DNA from: Spiroplasma attinicola
GTDB lineage: Bacteria; Bacillota_I; Bacilli_A; Mycoplasmatales; VBWQ01
Assembly: GCF_023509825.1 (NCBI RefSeq)
Contig: NZ_JAKQXY010000001.1
Coordinates: 62,001 to 126,000, forward strand
Length of the DNA: 64,000 nt
Reading direction: 5' to 3'
The notes under the pieces were generated by a model. That model ran no database searches and was not told the origin of the DNA. It was given only the letters and a program-made list of their open reading frames with translations. This document shows, piece after piece, positions 53,415 to 62,811 of the stretch. A program made the translations under genes and the position numbers. Position 1 is the first letter of the stretch; each line of letters starts with the position of its first letter.

Positions 53415-53831
53415 TTATTTAATCTCAGTTGATACAGGATTATTATTCAAATTAATTAAATCATTAATCATAACACTAACATTACTTGCATAGTCTCCTA
53501 AAACAATTGTAATATTATCGCTTTGAACAAGAATTCCATTATTCTTAATTTTTTTTAATTGACTAAAATCAACTTTATCATGACTTAAAATTTCAATTTT
53601 AAGTTTAGTATTTTTAACTGAAGTATTAGAAATGTTATTAATACCACCTAATGCATCAATAAATTTATCGACTTTAAATGGAATTTTTACTTTTTCAGAA
53701 TCTTTTTGTTGATCAACAAAAGTTTCATTTCGTAATTTTTTTGCTCGTGTTACATTTCAAATTCACATAAAAACACTAAATACAGCAAAAAGCAAAGCAA
53801 TTGCTAATAAAATAATTTGTCAAACTGGCAT
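53415..53831 (-). CDS. Membrane-tethered EIIB-like domain lacking the phosphorylatable cysteine
   Basis: The 138-residue protein has one N-terminal helix (about 4-25), a linker and a domain that aligns without gaps to glucose-type PTS EIIB: DALGGINNISNTSVKNTKLK matches the consensus ALGG-x-x-N-I-x-N-x-x-A-C-x-T-R-L-R. The phospho-accepting Cys is replaced by Lys73. KVDFSQLKKIKNNGILV and the VLGDYASNV strand also match EIIB. It should be unable to carry phosphate. It starts 19 bases downstream of nadK and is presumably co-transcribed with it. Three TGA codons are Trp. It may serve as a regulatory or structural module (inference). Confidence 0.72.
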
Positions 53832-53850
53832 ATTTATCACCTTTTTAAAC

Positions 53851-54684
53851 TTACGATTTAATAAAATATTTATTAATTTTATTCGTTAACGTTTCAATAT
53901 TTTCTTTATAAGAAAAAACTTTTAATGTTTGATTAGAAAGTTTAATCTTAATTTCTTTAATTAGTTTATCATAAAAATTAAAAGTATCAACAACTATCTG
54001 GGTATTACTTTGTCTTTCTTTTGCTTCTTTTTGATCTTCTTCAATACTTTTTATTTTTAAAGTAATACTCTGCTCTTGATCAAAGATAATTGGACTATTA
54101 ATTGTTCGATAACTACTATTATTAACAGGAAATAATTCTTGATATTGCATTAATTTTGTTTGAGCAAAAATAATTGCGCCACCTGCGGTTTTCATTAAAC
54201 CAGTAGCACCAGTTTTAGTAGCAATAATAAGACCACTGCCACGGAAAAATTCTAAAAATTGATCATTAATGTAAACATCGCAACTTAAAGTTTGACTTAA
54301 ATTAACTAAACGAAACTCATTTATTCCATAAATAACTTTTTTATTAATAACAACTTCTAATAAATCAAGTTCTTTAATAATTAAATTCTGATCTTTTTTA
54401 GCTAAAGATTCAAGAACTTGGTCAATTTGATCAACAGAAAAATTATGATAGAAACCAATATTACCTTGATTAAAAGTCACAAATTTAATTTTATTCAATT
54501 GTTGATTATATTTATTAACAGCTTTCAAAAAAGTTCCATCACCACCAATAATAAAAACAATATCAGGAGATAAGTTATTTTCCTTTACTTTTCTTTGTAA
54601 TAATTTTTCTTTTAAAAGCAAACCAAACTTTTTTGGTTCCTGATAATTGCTTGTTATAATGGCAAATTGATAATTATTGTTCAT
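53851..54684 (-). CDS. nadK: NAD kinase
   Basis: NadK makes NADP from NAD and ATP or polyphosphate. The 277-residue protein has FIIGGDGTFLKAV near 45-57, the second Asn-Glu motif as YGINEFRLV near 119, and the glycine-rich ATKTGATGLMKTAGGA near 155. The length fits the family. It has no TGA. Its start at 54684 is 39 bases after the spx stop. It is followed by the EIIB-like gene. Confidence 0.93.
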   Translation of the reverse strand: MNNNYQFAIITSNYQEPKKFGLLLKEKLLQRKVKENNLSPDIVFIIGGDGTFLKAVNKYNQQLNKIKFVTFNQGNIGFYHNFSVDQIDQVLESLAKKDQNLIIKELDLLEVVINKKVIYGINEFRLVNLSQTLSCDVYINDQFLEFFRGSGLIIATKTGATGLMKTAGGAIIFAQTKLMQYQELFPVNNSSYRTINSPIIFDQEQSITLKIKSIEEDQKEAKERQSNTQIVVDTFNFYDKLIKEIKIKLSNQTLKVFSYKENIETLTNKINKYFIKS

Positions 54685-54723
54685 TTGTAAATACCCTATT
54701 CTTTTTAATATAAATTAATTATA

Positions 54724-55119
54724 TTAGAATATTTTACAATAATCATCTAATTCATTTTCTAAATTACCGCGTAAAAAGATTTCAATTTCATCTTCATTGT
54801 ATCCAATTTGAATTCTTTTCTTATTTTCTTGTAAAATTATTGGTCGTTTTAATACTGTTGGAGAAGTTTTAATTAAATTATAAATTTCTTCCATTCTTAA
54901 ATTTTCAATATTAATTGCATGAGTTTTAATAAACTTTGCTCGATTTGAAACAATATCATTAATTCCATTTGGAACAAATTGTAATAATGATTTAATTTCA
55001 CTTTCAGTTAATGGATTTTGAATAATGTTTCGTTTAACATAAGGAATCTTATGTTTATCAAAAAATTGAATTACTTTCTTTGATGATAAGCAACTCGGCG
55101 AAACATAAATTTTTATCAT
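54724..55119 (-). CDS. spx: Spx/ArsC-family regulator
   Basis: Spx binds the RNA polymerase alpha C-terminal domain and controls thiol-stress genes. The 131-residue protein has IKIYVSPSCLSSKKVIQFF at the start, LTESEIKSLL, a conserved NIENLRMEEIYNLIKTSPTVL-like region (in part), and LKRPIIL near 91-97, as in Spx. The redox motif is C10-x-x-S13 rather than C-x-x-C, so a disulfide switch within the motif is not possible. Spx versus other ArsC-like proteins is decided by length and the RPIIL region. It is first in an spx-nadK-EIIB run. Confidence 0.88.
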   Translation of the reverse strand: MIKIYVSPSCLSSKKVIQFFDKHKIPYVKRNIIQNPLTESEIKSLLQFVPNGINDIVSNRAKFIKTHAINIENLRMEEIYNLIKTSPTVLKRPIILQENKKRIQIGYNEDEIEIFLRGNLENELDDYCKIF

Positions 55120-55401
55120 GCTCTTTCACACCCCTACTTTTTCAAAAAGTTTTATTATTTTCTAAGATAAAATTACAAAATTAAATAGCAAAAAAATCTA
55201 ATTATTGCCCCCCTCTTTAATTTCATCCTTAGCTATAACATTTATATTTATTAAATACATAAAAATTATATAATAGTTTTCAATTAACTTAATTTTTATG
55301 CTTTATTGACAACTTTAACTAATTTTTCAAGAGAAAATTACTGATTTTCCTAATAAATAAGTTAAAATTATTTATATAAAAACTATAGGAGTTGACAATA
55401 A

Positions 55402-56415
55402 ATGAAAAACCGTGTCCTTTCTGGTATTACTAGTACAGGGAAATTAACATTAGGTAATTACTTAGGAGCCATTAATAATTTTGTTAAATTACAAAATGAA
55501 CATGAATTATTTATTTTTATTGCCAATCTTCATGCTCTTACAACTCCAACAACAAAAAAATCTTTACAAGAAAATACTTTGGAAATTGCTGCATGATATT
55601 TTGCTTGTGGCATTAATCCCAAAACAGCAAATGTTTTTGTTCAAAGTGATGTTTTAGAACATACACAATTAAGTTATATTTTATTATGTCATAGTTATCT
55701 TGGTGAATTAGAAAGAATGACACAATTTAAAGATAAAAGTCAAAAAATCAAATCACCAAATAAAACTATTAGTATTCCAACAGGATTATTAGTTTATCCA
55801 ACTTTAATGGCAGCTGACATTTTATTATATGATCCTGATTTTGTTCCTGTTGGCAAAGATCAAACTCAACATTTAGAATTAACAAGAACATTAGCTTTAA
55901 GAATCAATGCTAAATATCAAACTGAAATTTTTAAAAAATTCCCAACTCCATATCAAAACCAATATACAAGTAAGATTATGGCTTTACAAGATCCAATGAA
56001 AAAAATGTCGAAATCAGATGAAAATCAAAAAAATGTGATTTTCTTATCAGATGATTTAGCAACAATCACTGAAAAAATTAGTAAAGCAGTTACTGATTCA
56101 GAAAATATTATTAAATATGATCCAGAAAGAAAACCTGGAGTTAGCAATTTATTAATAATTTATTGTAGTTTGAGAAATAAAACAATTGCTCAAGCAGAAA
56201 AATATTTTTCAAAACAAAATTATAGTATTTTAAAAAAAGAAGTAACTAAAGCAGTTGCAGATTTATTAATACCAATTCAAAAAAAATATCAACAATATAT
56301 TAATGATAAAACACTATTATTAAAATTATTAGAACAAGGTGCTAATAATGCAAGAAAAATTGCTGCAGCAAAACTTAAAGCAATTGAAGCAGTAGTTGGT
56401 GTTGATTATCGTTAG
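55402..56415 (+). CDS. trpS: Tryptophanyl-tRNA synthetase
   Basis: TrpS charges tRNA-Trp. The 337-residue class I synthetase has the HIGH-equivalent TLGNYLGAI near 16-24, the Trp-specific region PTGLLVYPTLMAADILLY, PVGKDQTQHLELTR, and KKMSKSDEN near 196-204. It must charge the UGA-reading tRNA of this organism as well as the CCA type. One TGA (Trp) lies at residue 66. AGGAG precedes the ATG by 11 bases. No T-box consensus is seen in the 282-base upstream gap, which is AT-rich with two TTGACA sequences. The HAD gene follows after 21 bases. Confidence 0.97.
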
Positions 56416-56436
56416 TTAAAAAGGAAGGTATAAAAA

Positions 56437-57300
56437 ATGAGTAAACTTTATAATGGTAATATTAATCAAAAAAGACTAATTTTAGTTGATTTAGATGGAA
56501 CAACTTTAAAAAGCAATGGTAAAGAAATGCATCCTGTTACAATTAAAGCATTAAAAAAAGCAACAGAAGCTGGACACATTGTATGTATTGTTACTGGCAG
56601 ACCCCATCGTGGTTCATTAAAGTTTTATCAAGATTTAGGTTTACAAACATTATTATGTAATTTTAATGGTGCCCATATCCATGATCCAGTTGTTCAAAAA
56701 TTTAAAAGATTAATTTTTCCAATTTCTGAAACAATTATTCAAAAAATTCTTAACGAAGATTATCTTTATAAAAATATTAATAATGCTATTATTGAATATT
56801 ACAATAAAGCTATTTGTTTAAAACATGATGAATTCTTTGAAACTTATTTTCATCTCGATTCAATTGCTAACGATACTTTTACAATTTCCAAATGAATTCG
56901 TGAATGAAAAGGTAATGCCAATGCCATTTTAATTGAATTTAAGAAGAATACTAATTTAGATCAAATTCGTCGTGATTTAGAAAAATACTCTAATTCAATC
57001 AAAGTTACAACATGAAAACCAATTAAGAAAAATAGTTTAATTTTTGATATCTCAAGTCGTTTTATTGATAAAGGAATGACAGCAAAAATTTTAGCACAGT
57101 ATTATAATGTTGATATTCGTGATGTAATTGCTTATGGTGATGAAGTTAATGATAAAGAAATGTTACTAACTGTCGGTTATGGTGTAGCAATGAAAAATGG
57201 TCATGCTGATATTAAAAGTATTGCTAATGATATTACAACGAAAACTAATGATGAAGGTGGAGTTGGTTATCATTTAATGGAACTATTAAATTTAAAATAA
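56437..57300 (+). CDS. Cof-type HAD family phosphatase
   Basis: The 287-residue protein belongs to the Cof/type IIB HAD hydrolases, which dephosphorylate sugar phosphates or nucleotides. Motif I is LILVDLDGTTL near 15-25 with the nucleophile Asp and the acid/base Asp. Motif II is CIVTGRPHRG, motif III includes the Lys of IDKGMTAKIL, and motif IV is AYGDEVNDKEML. The cap domain lies between about 90 and 200. Four TGA codons are Trp. AAGGAAGG precedes the ATG. Substrate cannot be assigned. It is paired with trpS only by transcription. Confidence 0.93.
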
Positions 57301-57311
57301 TTGTTAATTAA

Positions 57312-57340
57312 TAAAAAAACATACAAATTTAATTTGTATG
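57312..57340 (-). terminator. Terminator downstream of the Panacea unit
   Basis: CATACAAATT and AATTTGTATG pair with a one-base loop (or shorter stem with larger loop) and are followed by GTTTTTTTATT on the minus strand. It sits about 185 bases after the end of the small minus-strand gene at 57525. Confidence 0.6.
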
Positions 57341-57385
57341 AATTCCATCAAATATAGAATAAATATTTATTATAAAACAATTTAT

Positions 57386-57431
57386 AAAGTGTACCATTTC
57401 AATTAAGTATGGTGTACTTTTTGTTTTTAAT
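57386..57431 (+). terminator. Terminator of trpS-HAD
   Basis: AAAGTGTACCAT and ATGGTGTACTTT pair with two G-U wobbles around an 11-base loop; TTTTTGTTTTT follows. It ends plus-strand transcription after trpS-HAD. Confidence 0.7.
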
Positions 57432-57524
57432 TCAATTATATTTATCTCTATTATCTGAATACATAATTAATAATTGTTCTTGTTAGAATGTTTTTTTGAT
57501 AATTTAATTATTAGTTTTTAAAAA

Positions 57525-57911
57525 TTACTGTTTATTTTTATCATGTTGATATAAGAGAGCATAAAAAATTCCATCATACATTTTTCCATAAAGTCTTTGA
57601 ACTTTGCCAACTCTTAAATACTCATACTTTTTAACTTTTTTATCTAACTTATTATTATGTTTTTGATAAATATAATTAATAAAATCTTCAGAGAGTTGAT
57701 TTGGTAAATTTGTATTTGCTACTTCAATAGTACAAAAACCAGTTTGTTGTTTAGAACCTTGTAACATTTGACCAATATTTTGAATAGAAACTTCTCTTAA
57801 ATGATTAATAAAATCATCACTAACTTTTTTACTTTTATTTATAAATCTAAATTGAAACAATAAATAATTATCTAATTGTGTTTTTTTACTATCATTAAAA
57901 AGATTATTCAT
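57525..57911 (-). CDS. Hypothetical protein, candidate toxin of a Panacea pair
   Basis: The 128-residue protein matches no family I recognise. It is soluble and mixed alpha/beta, with two similar half-motifs: VSDDFINHLREVSIQNIGQM and LSEDFINYIYQKHNNKLDK. The end has KVQRLYGKMYDGIFYALLYQ. It begins 15 bases downstream of the Panacea-domain gene in the same orientation, and no other gene is in the unit. Panacea antitoxins are usually encoded next to a small toxin of variable fold, so this is the natural candidate. Activity is not shown by the sequence. It has no Trp. Confidence 0.6.
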   Translation of the reverse strand: MNNLFNDSKKTQLDNYLLFQFRFINKSKKVSDDFINHLREVSIQNIGQMLQGSKQQTGFCTIEVANTNLPNQLSEDFINYIYQKHNNKLDKKVKKYEYLRVGKVQRLYGKMYDGIFYALLYQHDKNKQ

Positions 57912-57926
57912 TATAAATTAATACCT

Positions 57927-58418
57927 TTAATTATTGATGTTATGAAAAAAATTCTTCATAGCTTCTTTTGTTATTTCTTCATTTTTTGCTACTTCTTTTC
58001 AAGGTCCATAAATATGTGACAAAGTTACTAATTCAAATGAACTAAATTTATTAAATCTTATAAAAGTTTCTTCTAAAAAACTCAATTCTTCTTTATTTAA
58101 AGAAGTTGTTATATTTTTATAATTACCATTCTTTTTAAATTCTTCATAAAAAATTGGTTTTCTTTCAAATTTTTTCAATACATGATAAAGAGAAGGAATA
58201 ACAGGACCATATTCTCAAGCTTCAAAATTTTGAGAAAATAATTTTCTATTAAATTTAACTAAAAAACTCGCTTCAATAAAATAAATTAACTTTTGAATTT
58301 TTAAATTACTTAAACCTTCTCTATCTTCTGGTAAAATATTAATTCTTCCTTGAATATCTTCATTAGTTTTTAATAAAAATAAAACAAAATCATTTAAATT
58401 TAAATTTTTATTTTCCAT
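57927..58418 (-). CDS. Panacea (DUF4065)-domain protein, candidate antitoxin
   Basis: The 163-residue protein contains a DUF4065/Panacea domain: LSNLKIQKLIYFIEASFLVK near 36-55, then NFEAWEYGPVIPSLYHVLKK near 64-83. The W-E-Y-G-P-V-x-P element is the family hallmark; similar domains neutralise many unrelated toxins (known from family studies). The C-terminal part has LEETFIRFNKF and WKEVAKNEEITKEAMKNFF, matching the usual ending. Two TGA codons are Trp. GGAG precedes the ATG, and TATAAT on the minus strand (58439-58444) gives a promoter. The partner gene lies 15 bases downstream. Confidence 0.82.
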
Positions 58419-58597
58419 AATGAACTCCTTTTATTTATATTATAAGTATATAATAAAAATAACTTGATAAATAATTAATATGCATTTAATAAATAAAATA
58501 TATTTTAATTATAAAATGATTATGATTTTACTTTAAAAAATAAAGATTGGCAATTATAAACTATTAAATTAATAATATTAATAATTATGTAATAAAA

Positions 58598-58628
58598 AAT
58601 GAGATTAAAAGATTAATTTAATCTCATT
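58598..58628 (-). terminator. Terminator overlapping the stop codon of the CorC/HlyC-like gene
   Basis: AATGAGATTAAA and TTTAATCTCATT form a 12-base-pair stem with a 6-base loop, and TTTTTTATT follows on the minus strand. The last codons of the gene, including the stop, lie in the first arm. The 179 bases between this hairpin and the Panacea gene (to 58418) hold only AT-rich sequence and its promoter. Confidence 0.8.
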
Positions 58629-59919
58629 CATTTTTCAATTTCTTATTTGTCAAAATTTCAACTTTAAAAATAATTATTTGTTGATTTTGCTTTTTTAATT
58701 TTCTAATCCTATCAACTTGAAAAGTATAATGTCGATATTTAATCATCGGACTATTTTTCTTAATTGCTTTAGTTTTATTTTTTGTCTTTAACCGATATCA
58801 TTCTTCAACTGTCATAGTTTGCTTTATAGCAGGTGGTGACGATTTTAAATAGCGTTTAAATAAAACATCTAAATTAGTTCGGCCATCAACTAAGAACTTA
58901 TAAGTTCCAACTTCTTGTACTAAACCGATCTTATCAGTTTCATCATAAATTTCACCAACCAACTCTTCTAAAATATCTTCCATAGTGACAATGCCATTGA
59001 AATCTTTCTTTTCTTTATTAGTACAAACAATTGCAATATGGGTTCTTTCACTTTGTAAAATTTCTAAAGCTTGATTTAATTTTGTTCTTCTTGATAAATA
59101 AATTGGTTCAGAAATTAAAGTATTCAAATCAGGTTTTTGATTTTTTAACATTTCAGCAATATAATCTTTAATATTTAAAATTCCAATTACTTGTTCTGTT
59201 TTACTATCTAAAACAGGAATTCTACTATACTTTTCTTTTAAATAAATATCTTTAATAACAGTAGCAGGACTATCATTATAAATATATCTAATTCGTTGCT
59301 TTGGTTGCATTGCCTGATAAACTGATTTTTCATCAAATTTAATCGCTGATTCAATTAAATCTCGTTCACCTTTTTCTAATACTCCTTCTCGTTCAATAAT
59401 TGAAATCAATTCAATTAATTCTTGTTCTGAACTTGTTGGAGTTTTACTTTTCACTTGCAATAATTTAAAAACCATTGTTAAAGGATAAAATAAAATCATC
59501 ACTCCATAAAGTAAATAAGCAAGTCTTAAAGCAATTTTTTCTGGATAAAGTTTAGCAATACTTTTTGGCAAAATTTCACCAAAAATCAACACAAGAATAG
59601 TTGAAACAATCGTTGCAATAATTGGAGCAATGTGACCTAATTTAAAACCATTAACAAATAACATCGTACTCAAAGTCCCAATTACTAAGTTAACGACTGT
59701 ATTAAAAATTAAAATTGTTGTTAAAATTGAATTATAGTTTTTAACTAATTTAAAAACTATTCTTGCTCGTTTCTTTTTCTTATTATTTTTTACTTTAGCT
59801 AGCGATTTAATCCGAACAAAATTTAAAGAAGTAATGGCAGTTTCAGCTGCCGAAGAAAAGCCACTACAAACTGTCAATAATAAAATAATGATTATATAAA
59901 TATACCAACTGGGTTCCAT
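58618..59919 (-). CDS. CNNM/CorC/HlyC-type membrane protein with CBS pair
   Basis: The 433-residue protein has four hydrophobic segments of the DUF21/CNNM domain (about 6-155, including GFSSAAETAITSLNFVRIKS and GEILPKSIAKLYPEKIALRL), a CBS pair (about 205-340, with YSRIPVLDSKTEQVIGILN and NGIVTMEDILEELVGEIYDE) and a C-terminal CorC_HlyC-type domain (YKFLVDGRTNLDVLF). Family members move or sense Mg2+; the name hemolysin is historical. Three TGA codons are Trp near the end, including the last residue pair. It stands alone. Confidence 0.93.
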
Positions 59920-60039
59920 AATTTATTTAATTTTTATTCCTTTGCTTTTAATTCTAATTTCTTTTTGTTAATTAATTATATCATAAACAATTCAATAAAT
60001 TAATGCTTTCTTGTTTAACAAAAAAATAATTAAGAACTA

Positions 60040-60068
60040 TTACAAAAAAAAAAAAAACATTATATAAT
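60040..60068 (+). promoter_or_regulatory. Lipoprotein promoter containing a 14-A homopolymer
   Basis: TATAAT (60063-60068) has 14 consecutive A residues (60044-60057) just upstream, almost filling the 17-base spacer to a TTACAA -35 candidate (60040-60045). A change in A number would change promoter spacing. The 197-base gap before the gene otherwise holds nothing recognised. Confidence 0.65.
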
Positions 60069-60116
60069 TAATAATATTTAAAAGCGGAAACACAAAAAAT
60101 ATTAAGGATGATCAGA

Positions 60117-60773
60117 ATGCGAAAATTAATGAAATTAATGTCAATTACAGCAATTACAGCAATTACAGCTGCACAAGTAGTTGCTTGCCAAGATAATTCT
60201 TATTACAAAAATTTCACTACTGATGTTGCAAACACTGAAAAATATCAAAGTGCTTTTTTTGGTTTTTTAGGTTCAGCTGATAATGAAGAATCTGTTGCTT
60301 TATACGATATTTTTGATTATCTTAATACAACAACAAGTAAAGATAGTTGAGCAAATTGAACTGAACAATATCAAACAGAAATAACTGCTGCTGGAATAAC
60401 TAATATTACTCTTAATGCCTATCAAGGATCACCACACAATCCTGCACCAAGTGATCCAATTGATGCATTTTGAACAGATAAAAGCATCAACTGACAAAAA
60501 GGTATTTTCAATTGAGTTTATAGTCGTGCTAAAGCACAAGATTCAAATTTTCATACCCCCTCATCAGGAAAAAGCAGTGTCGTAGAAATTAAACCGAAAA
60601 AAGATAGTGATGATAATGATATGTTTGAAACTTTACCAATTGTTTTCATTGTTAAAAATGGCAAACTAATTACAGCTGGTGAAAACTGACTTGGAAAAAG
60701 TAGTACTAGATCTGAACAAATTGCAGCAGTTGAAGAATTCGTTTTAAGTAATTTAATTTCATATACTAATTAA
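60117..60773 (+). CDS. Surface lipoprotein
   Basis: The 218-residue protein has a lipoprotein signal: MRKLMKLMSITAITAITAAQ then VVAC, with Cys24 as the lipidated residue. The signal contains a 9-base tandem DNA repeat (ITAITAITA). The mature part is hydrophilic, with Trp-rich segments (SWANWTEQYQ, INWQKGIFNWVYS) encoded by TGA. The stretch ETLPIVFIVKNGKLITAG resembles the cis-Pro strand of thioredoxin folds, but no C-x-x-C is present, so this is only a fold hint. I chose the ATG at 60117 because AAGGA is 8 bases upstream; the ATG at 60108 overlaps it. Function is unknown. Confidence 0.85.
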
Positions 60774-60797
60774 AAAATCACCTTGTGGTGATTTTTT
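60772..60797. terminator. Bidirectional terminator between the lipoprotein gene and rdgB
   Basis: AAAAAATCACC and GGTGATTTTTT form an 11-base-pair stem with loop TTGT. T tracts on both strands serve both convergent genes. Confidence 0.88.
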
Positions 60798-61392
60798 ATT
60801 GATGATTTAAGTAATCTAATAATTGTTTTAATGCTTGTGCCCGATGGGAAATTTGATTTTTTTCTGTTTTCGACATTTGATACAAAGTTACTTTTTGTTT
60901 TGGTAAATAAAAAAATCCATCATAGCCAAAACCTTTTTCATCGCTAGTAATTTCTTTAGCAATTTCACCATTAAGAACACCAGTAAAAGTTTTTGTAATT
61001 CGTTTTTTATTATCAATATAAGCAACAACAGTAATCATTCTTGCTTGACGATTAGTTTTATCAGATAATTTTTGTAAAATAACTTCCATTGCTTGATGAA
61101 AATTCATATCGCCTCTTCATCTTTCTGAATAAATCCCCGGGAAATCATCTAAAGCAGTAATTTCTAATCCCGTATCATCAGCAATAACAATCGCATCATG
61201 ATTTAAATAATTTGCTAAAGTTCGTGCTTTAATCAAAGCATTTTCTTGATATGTTTTGCCACTTTCAACAATTGTTAAATTATCATCTAAATCTAATAAA
61301 CTTTTAATTTTATAACCATAAGGTTGAAAAAATTTTTCAACTTCAATTACCTTATTACGATTACTTGAAGCAAATCAAAGTATTTTATCCAT
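60796..61392 (-). CDS. rdgB: XTP/dITP pyrophosphatase
   Basis: This HAM1-family enzyme hydrolyses non-canonical purine triphosphates (XTP, dITP) to monophosphates. The 198-residue protein has WFASSNRNKVIEVEKFF near 6-22, IADDTGLEI with the catalytic acidic residues, DDFPGIYSERW, GFGYDGFFYLPK and the C-terminal EKNQISHRAQALKQL. Four TGA codons are Trp. Its start codon shares one base with the stop of the adenosyltransferase gene (TAATG), so translation is coupled. Confidence 0.95.
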
Positions 61393-61925
61393 TAATAATC
61401 AATTCCTTTTCTAGCAATTTGTCCTGTTTCAAAATAATGCTTTTTATTATTAATTTCGCTAACTAAATCTGCAACCGCTTCTAAACTAGGAGAAAGATAG
61501 CGACCAGAAAGTGCAACTTCAATTGTTGCTTTTCTTGTTACTAAAATTTCAATTAAGTCTTGTTCTTTAATTAAACCATTTTGAATACAACCTAAAATTT
61601 CATCAACAACAATCAAATCAACATCACTGCGTTGTGTTAAATTTTTTAAATATTGTAAACCTTGTTGAGTTTCAATTTTTAAATTATTTTTTTCTTCATT
61701 ATTCATTTCTCAAAAAAATTTTTGTGAAGATTGATAAAAACTTTTTATTTCTAATTTACCAGTCGCTTCAAGAAAATCAATTTCACCAGAAGGGCGATTT
61801 TTCAAAAATCGCAAATAATAAACTCGTAAATTATTACCTAAAGCTCGAATTACCATGCCATTTAAAATTGAAGTTTTACCTCTACCTTCACCTTTATAAA
61901 TATGAATATAACCTTTTTCTAGCAT
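61392..61925 (-). CDS. CobO/BtuR-type corrinoid adenosyltransferase family protein
   Basis: The 177-residue protein has the CobA/CobO/BtuR P-loop at the start: YIHIYKGEGRGKTSILNGMV near 6-25 and the following RALGNN segment, then the conserved strand LRVYYLRFLKNRPSGE, VDLIVVDEILG near 103 and LSGRYLSPSLEAVADLVSEI. These match ATP:cob(I)alamin adenosyltransferases of the P-loop class. A cobalamin pathway is not expected in a mollicute, so a different nucleotide-dependent role is possible. One TGA is Trp. It overlaps rdgB by one base and probably forms a two-gene operon. Confidence 0.82.
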
Positions 61926-62004
61926 TTAATAATCAACTACTTTCTATCTTTTACTAAATAAATTGTATAATTTTATTAGTTAAGAAACAATAAAGGAGAT
62001 TTTG

Positions 62005-62811
62005 ATGAAATTTAAACAAGTTGCATTACCTTATAATTTTCAACCAAGTAAAGCACAAGGATTAACTAATGATTTATTAATTTTAAACAATAAATATTTT
62101 GTCAAACGTTCGAAACCAATTACTAAAGCATTTCTTAATTGAAAAAATCAAATTAATGTTATTAATGAAATTAAAAATGCAAAATTTACTTTGCCAATTT
62201 TGGAAACAACAATTGCAGATGACAAATTATGAATTCTAATGCCTTATTATCAAAACCTATCTGCTTTAGCAAAACAAACAATTAATCAAGAAACTTTAAA
62301 AATACTAGCAAAACTAGTGCAACAACTTCATCAAGTAAAAATTAAAAATAATATTAAACAATGAGATGCACTTAAACAATTAAATTTGTATTGTAATTTA
62401 ATTAAATCAAAAGATAATTTTCAAACAATTAAAAATGAATTAATCCAATGATTAAAAATTTATCAGCCCCAACAAATAGTTTTGGCACATAATGATTTAA
62501 TAATTGATAATTTTGTTTATCAAGATAAAAAATGATATTTAATTGATTGAGACTTTGCTACTTTAAATGATCGCCTATTTGATATTGCTTCTTTTGTTTC
62601 AGAAACTTTAACTAAATCGGAAGATATTAATTATTGATATCAATTATTTAAAATATCTGAATCAGAATTAGAAATAATCAATAATTGAATTAAATATCAA
62701 AATTTAATTTGATATCATTGAGCAGAATATTTATATCAAAAAACTAATAATAAAACCTATCAAACAATTGCAAAAATAAAATTAGCTAACTTAAATAAAC
62801 AAGTTAACTAA
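62005..62811 (+). CDS. Choline kinase/aminoglycoside phosphotransferase-fold protein
   Basis: The 268-residue protein has the APH/choline-kinase catalytic loop LAHNDLIIDNFVYQ near 159-172 (H-x-D-x4-N) and the metal-binding YLIDWDFATLNDRLFDIASF near 178. An N-terminal lobe with KYFVKRSK supplies the ATP-binding Lys. It is of the LicA-like size used for choline or ethanolamine phosphorylation in mollicutes, but the substrate is not readable. Ten or so TGA codons are Trp. AGGAG precedes the ATG by 7 bases. Its last 8 bases overlap the end of the convergent ribF gene. Confidence 0.85.

Noticed and set aside
55120-55401. T-box leader for trpS
   Set aside because: I saw neither the TGG-type T-box core sequence nor a specifier hairpin followed by a terminator; the gap is simply AT-rich.
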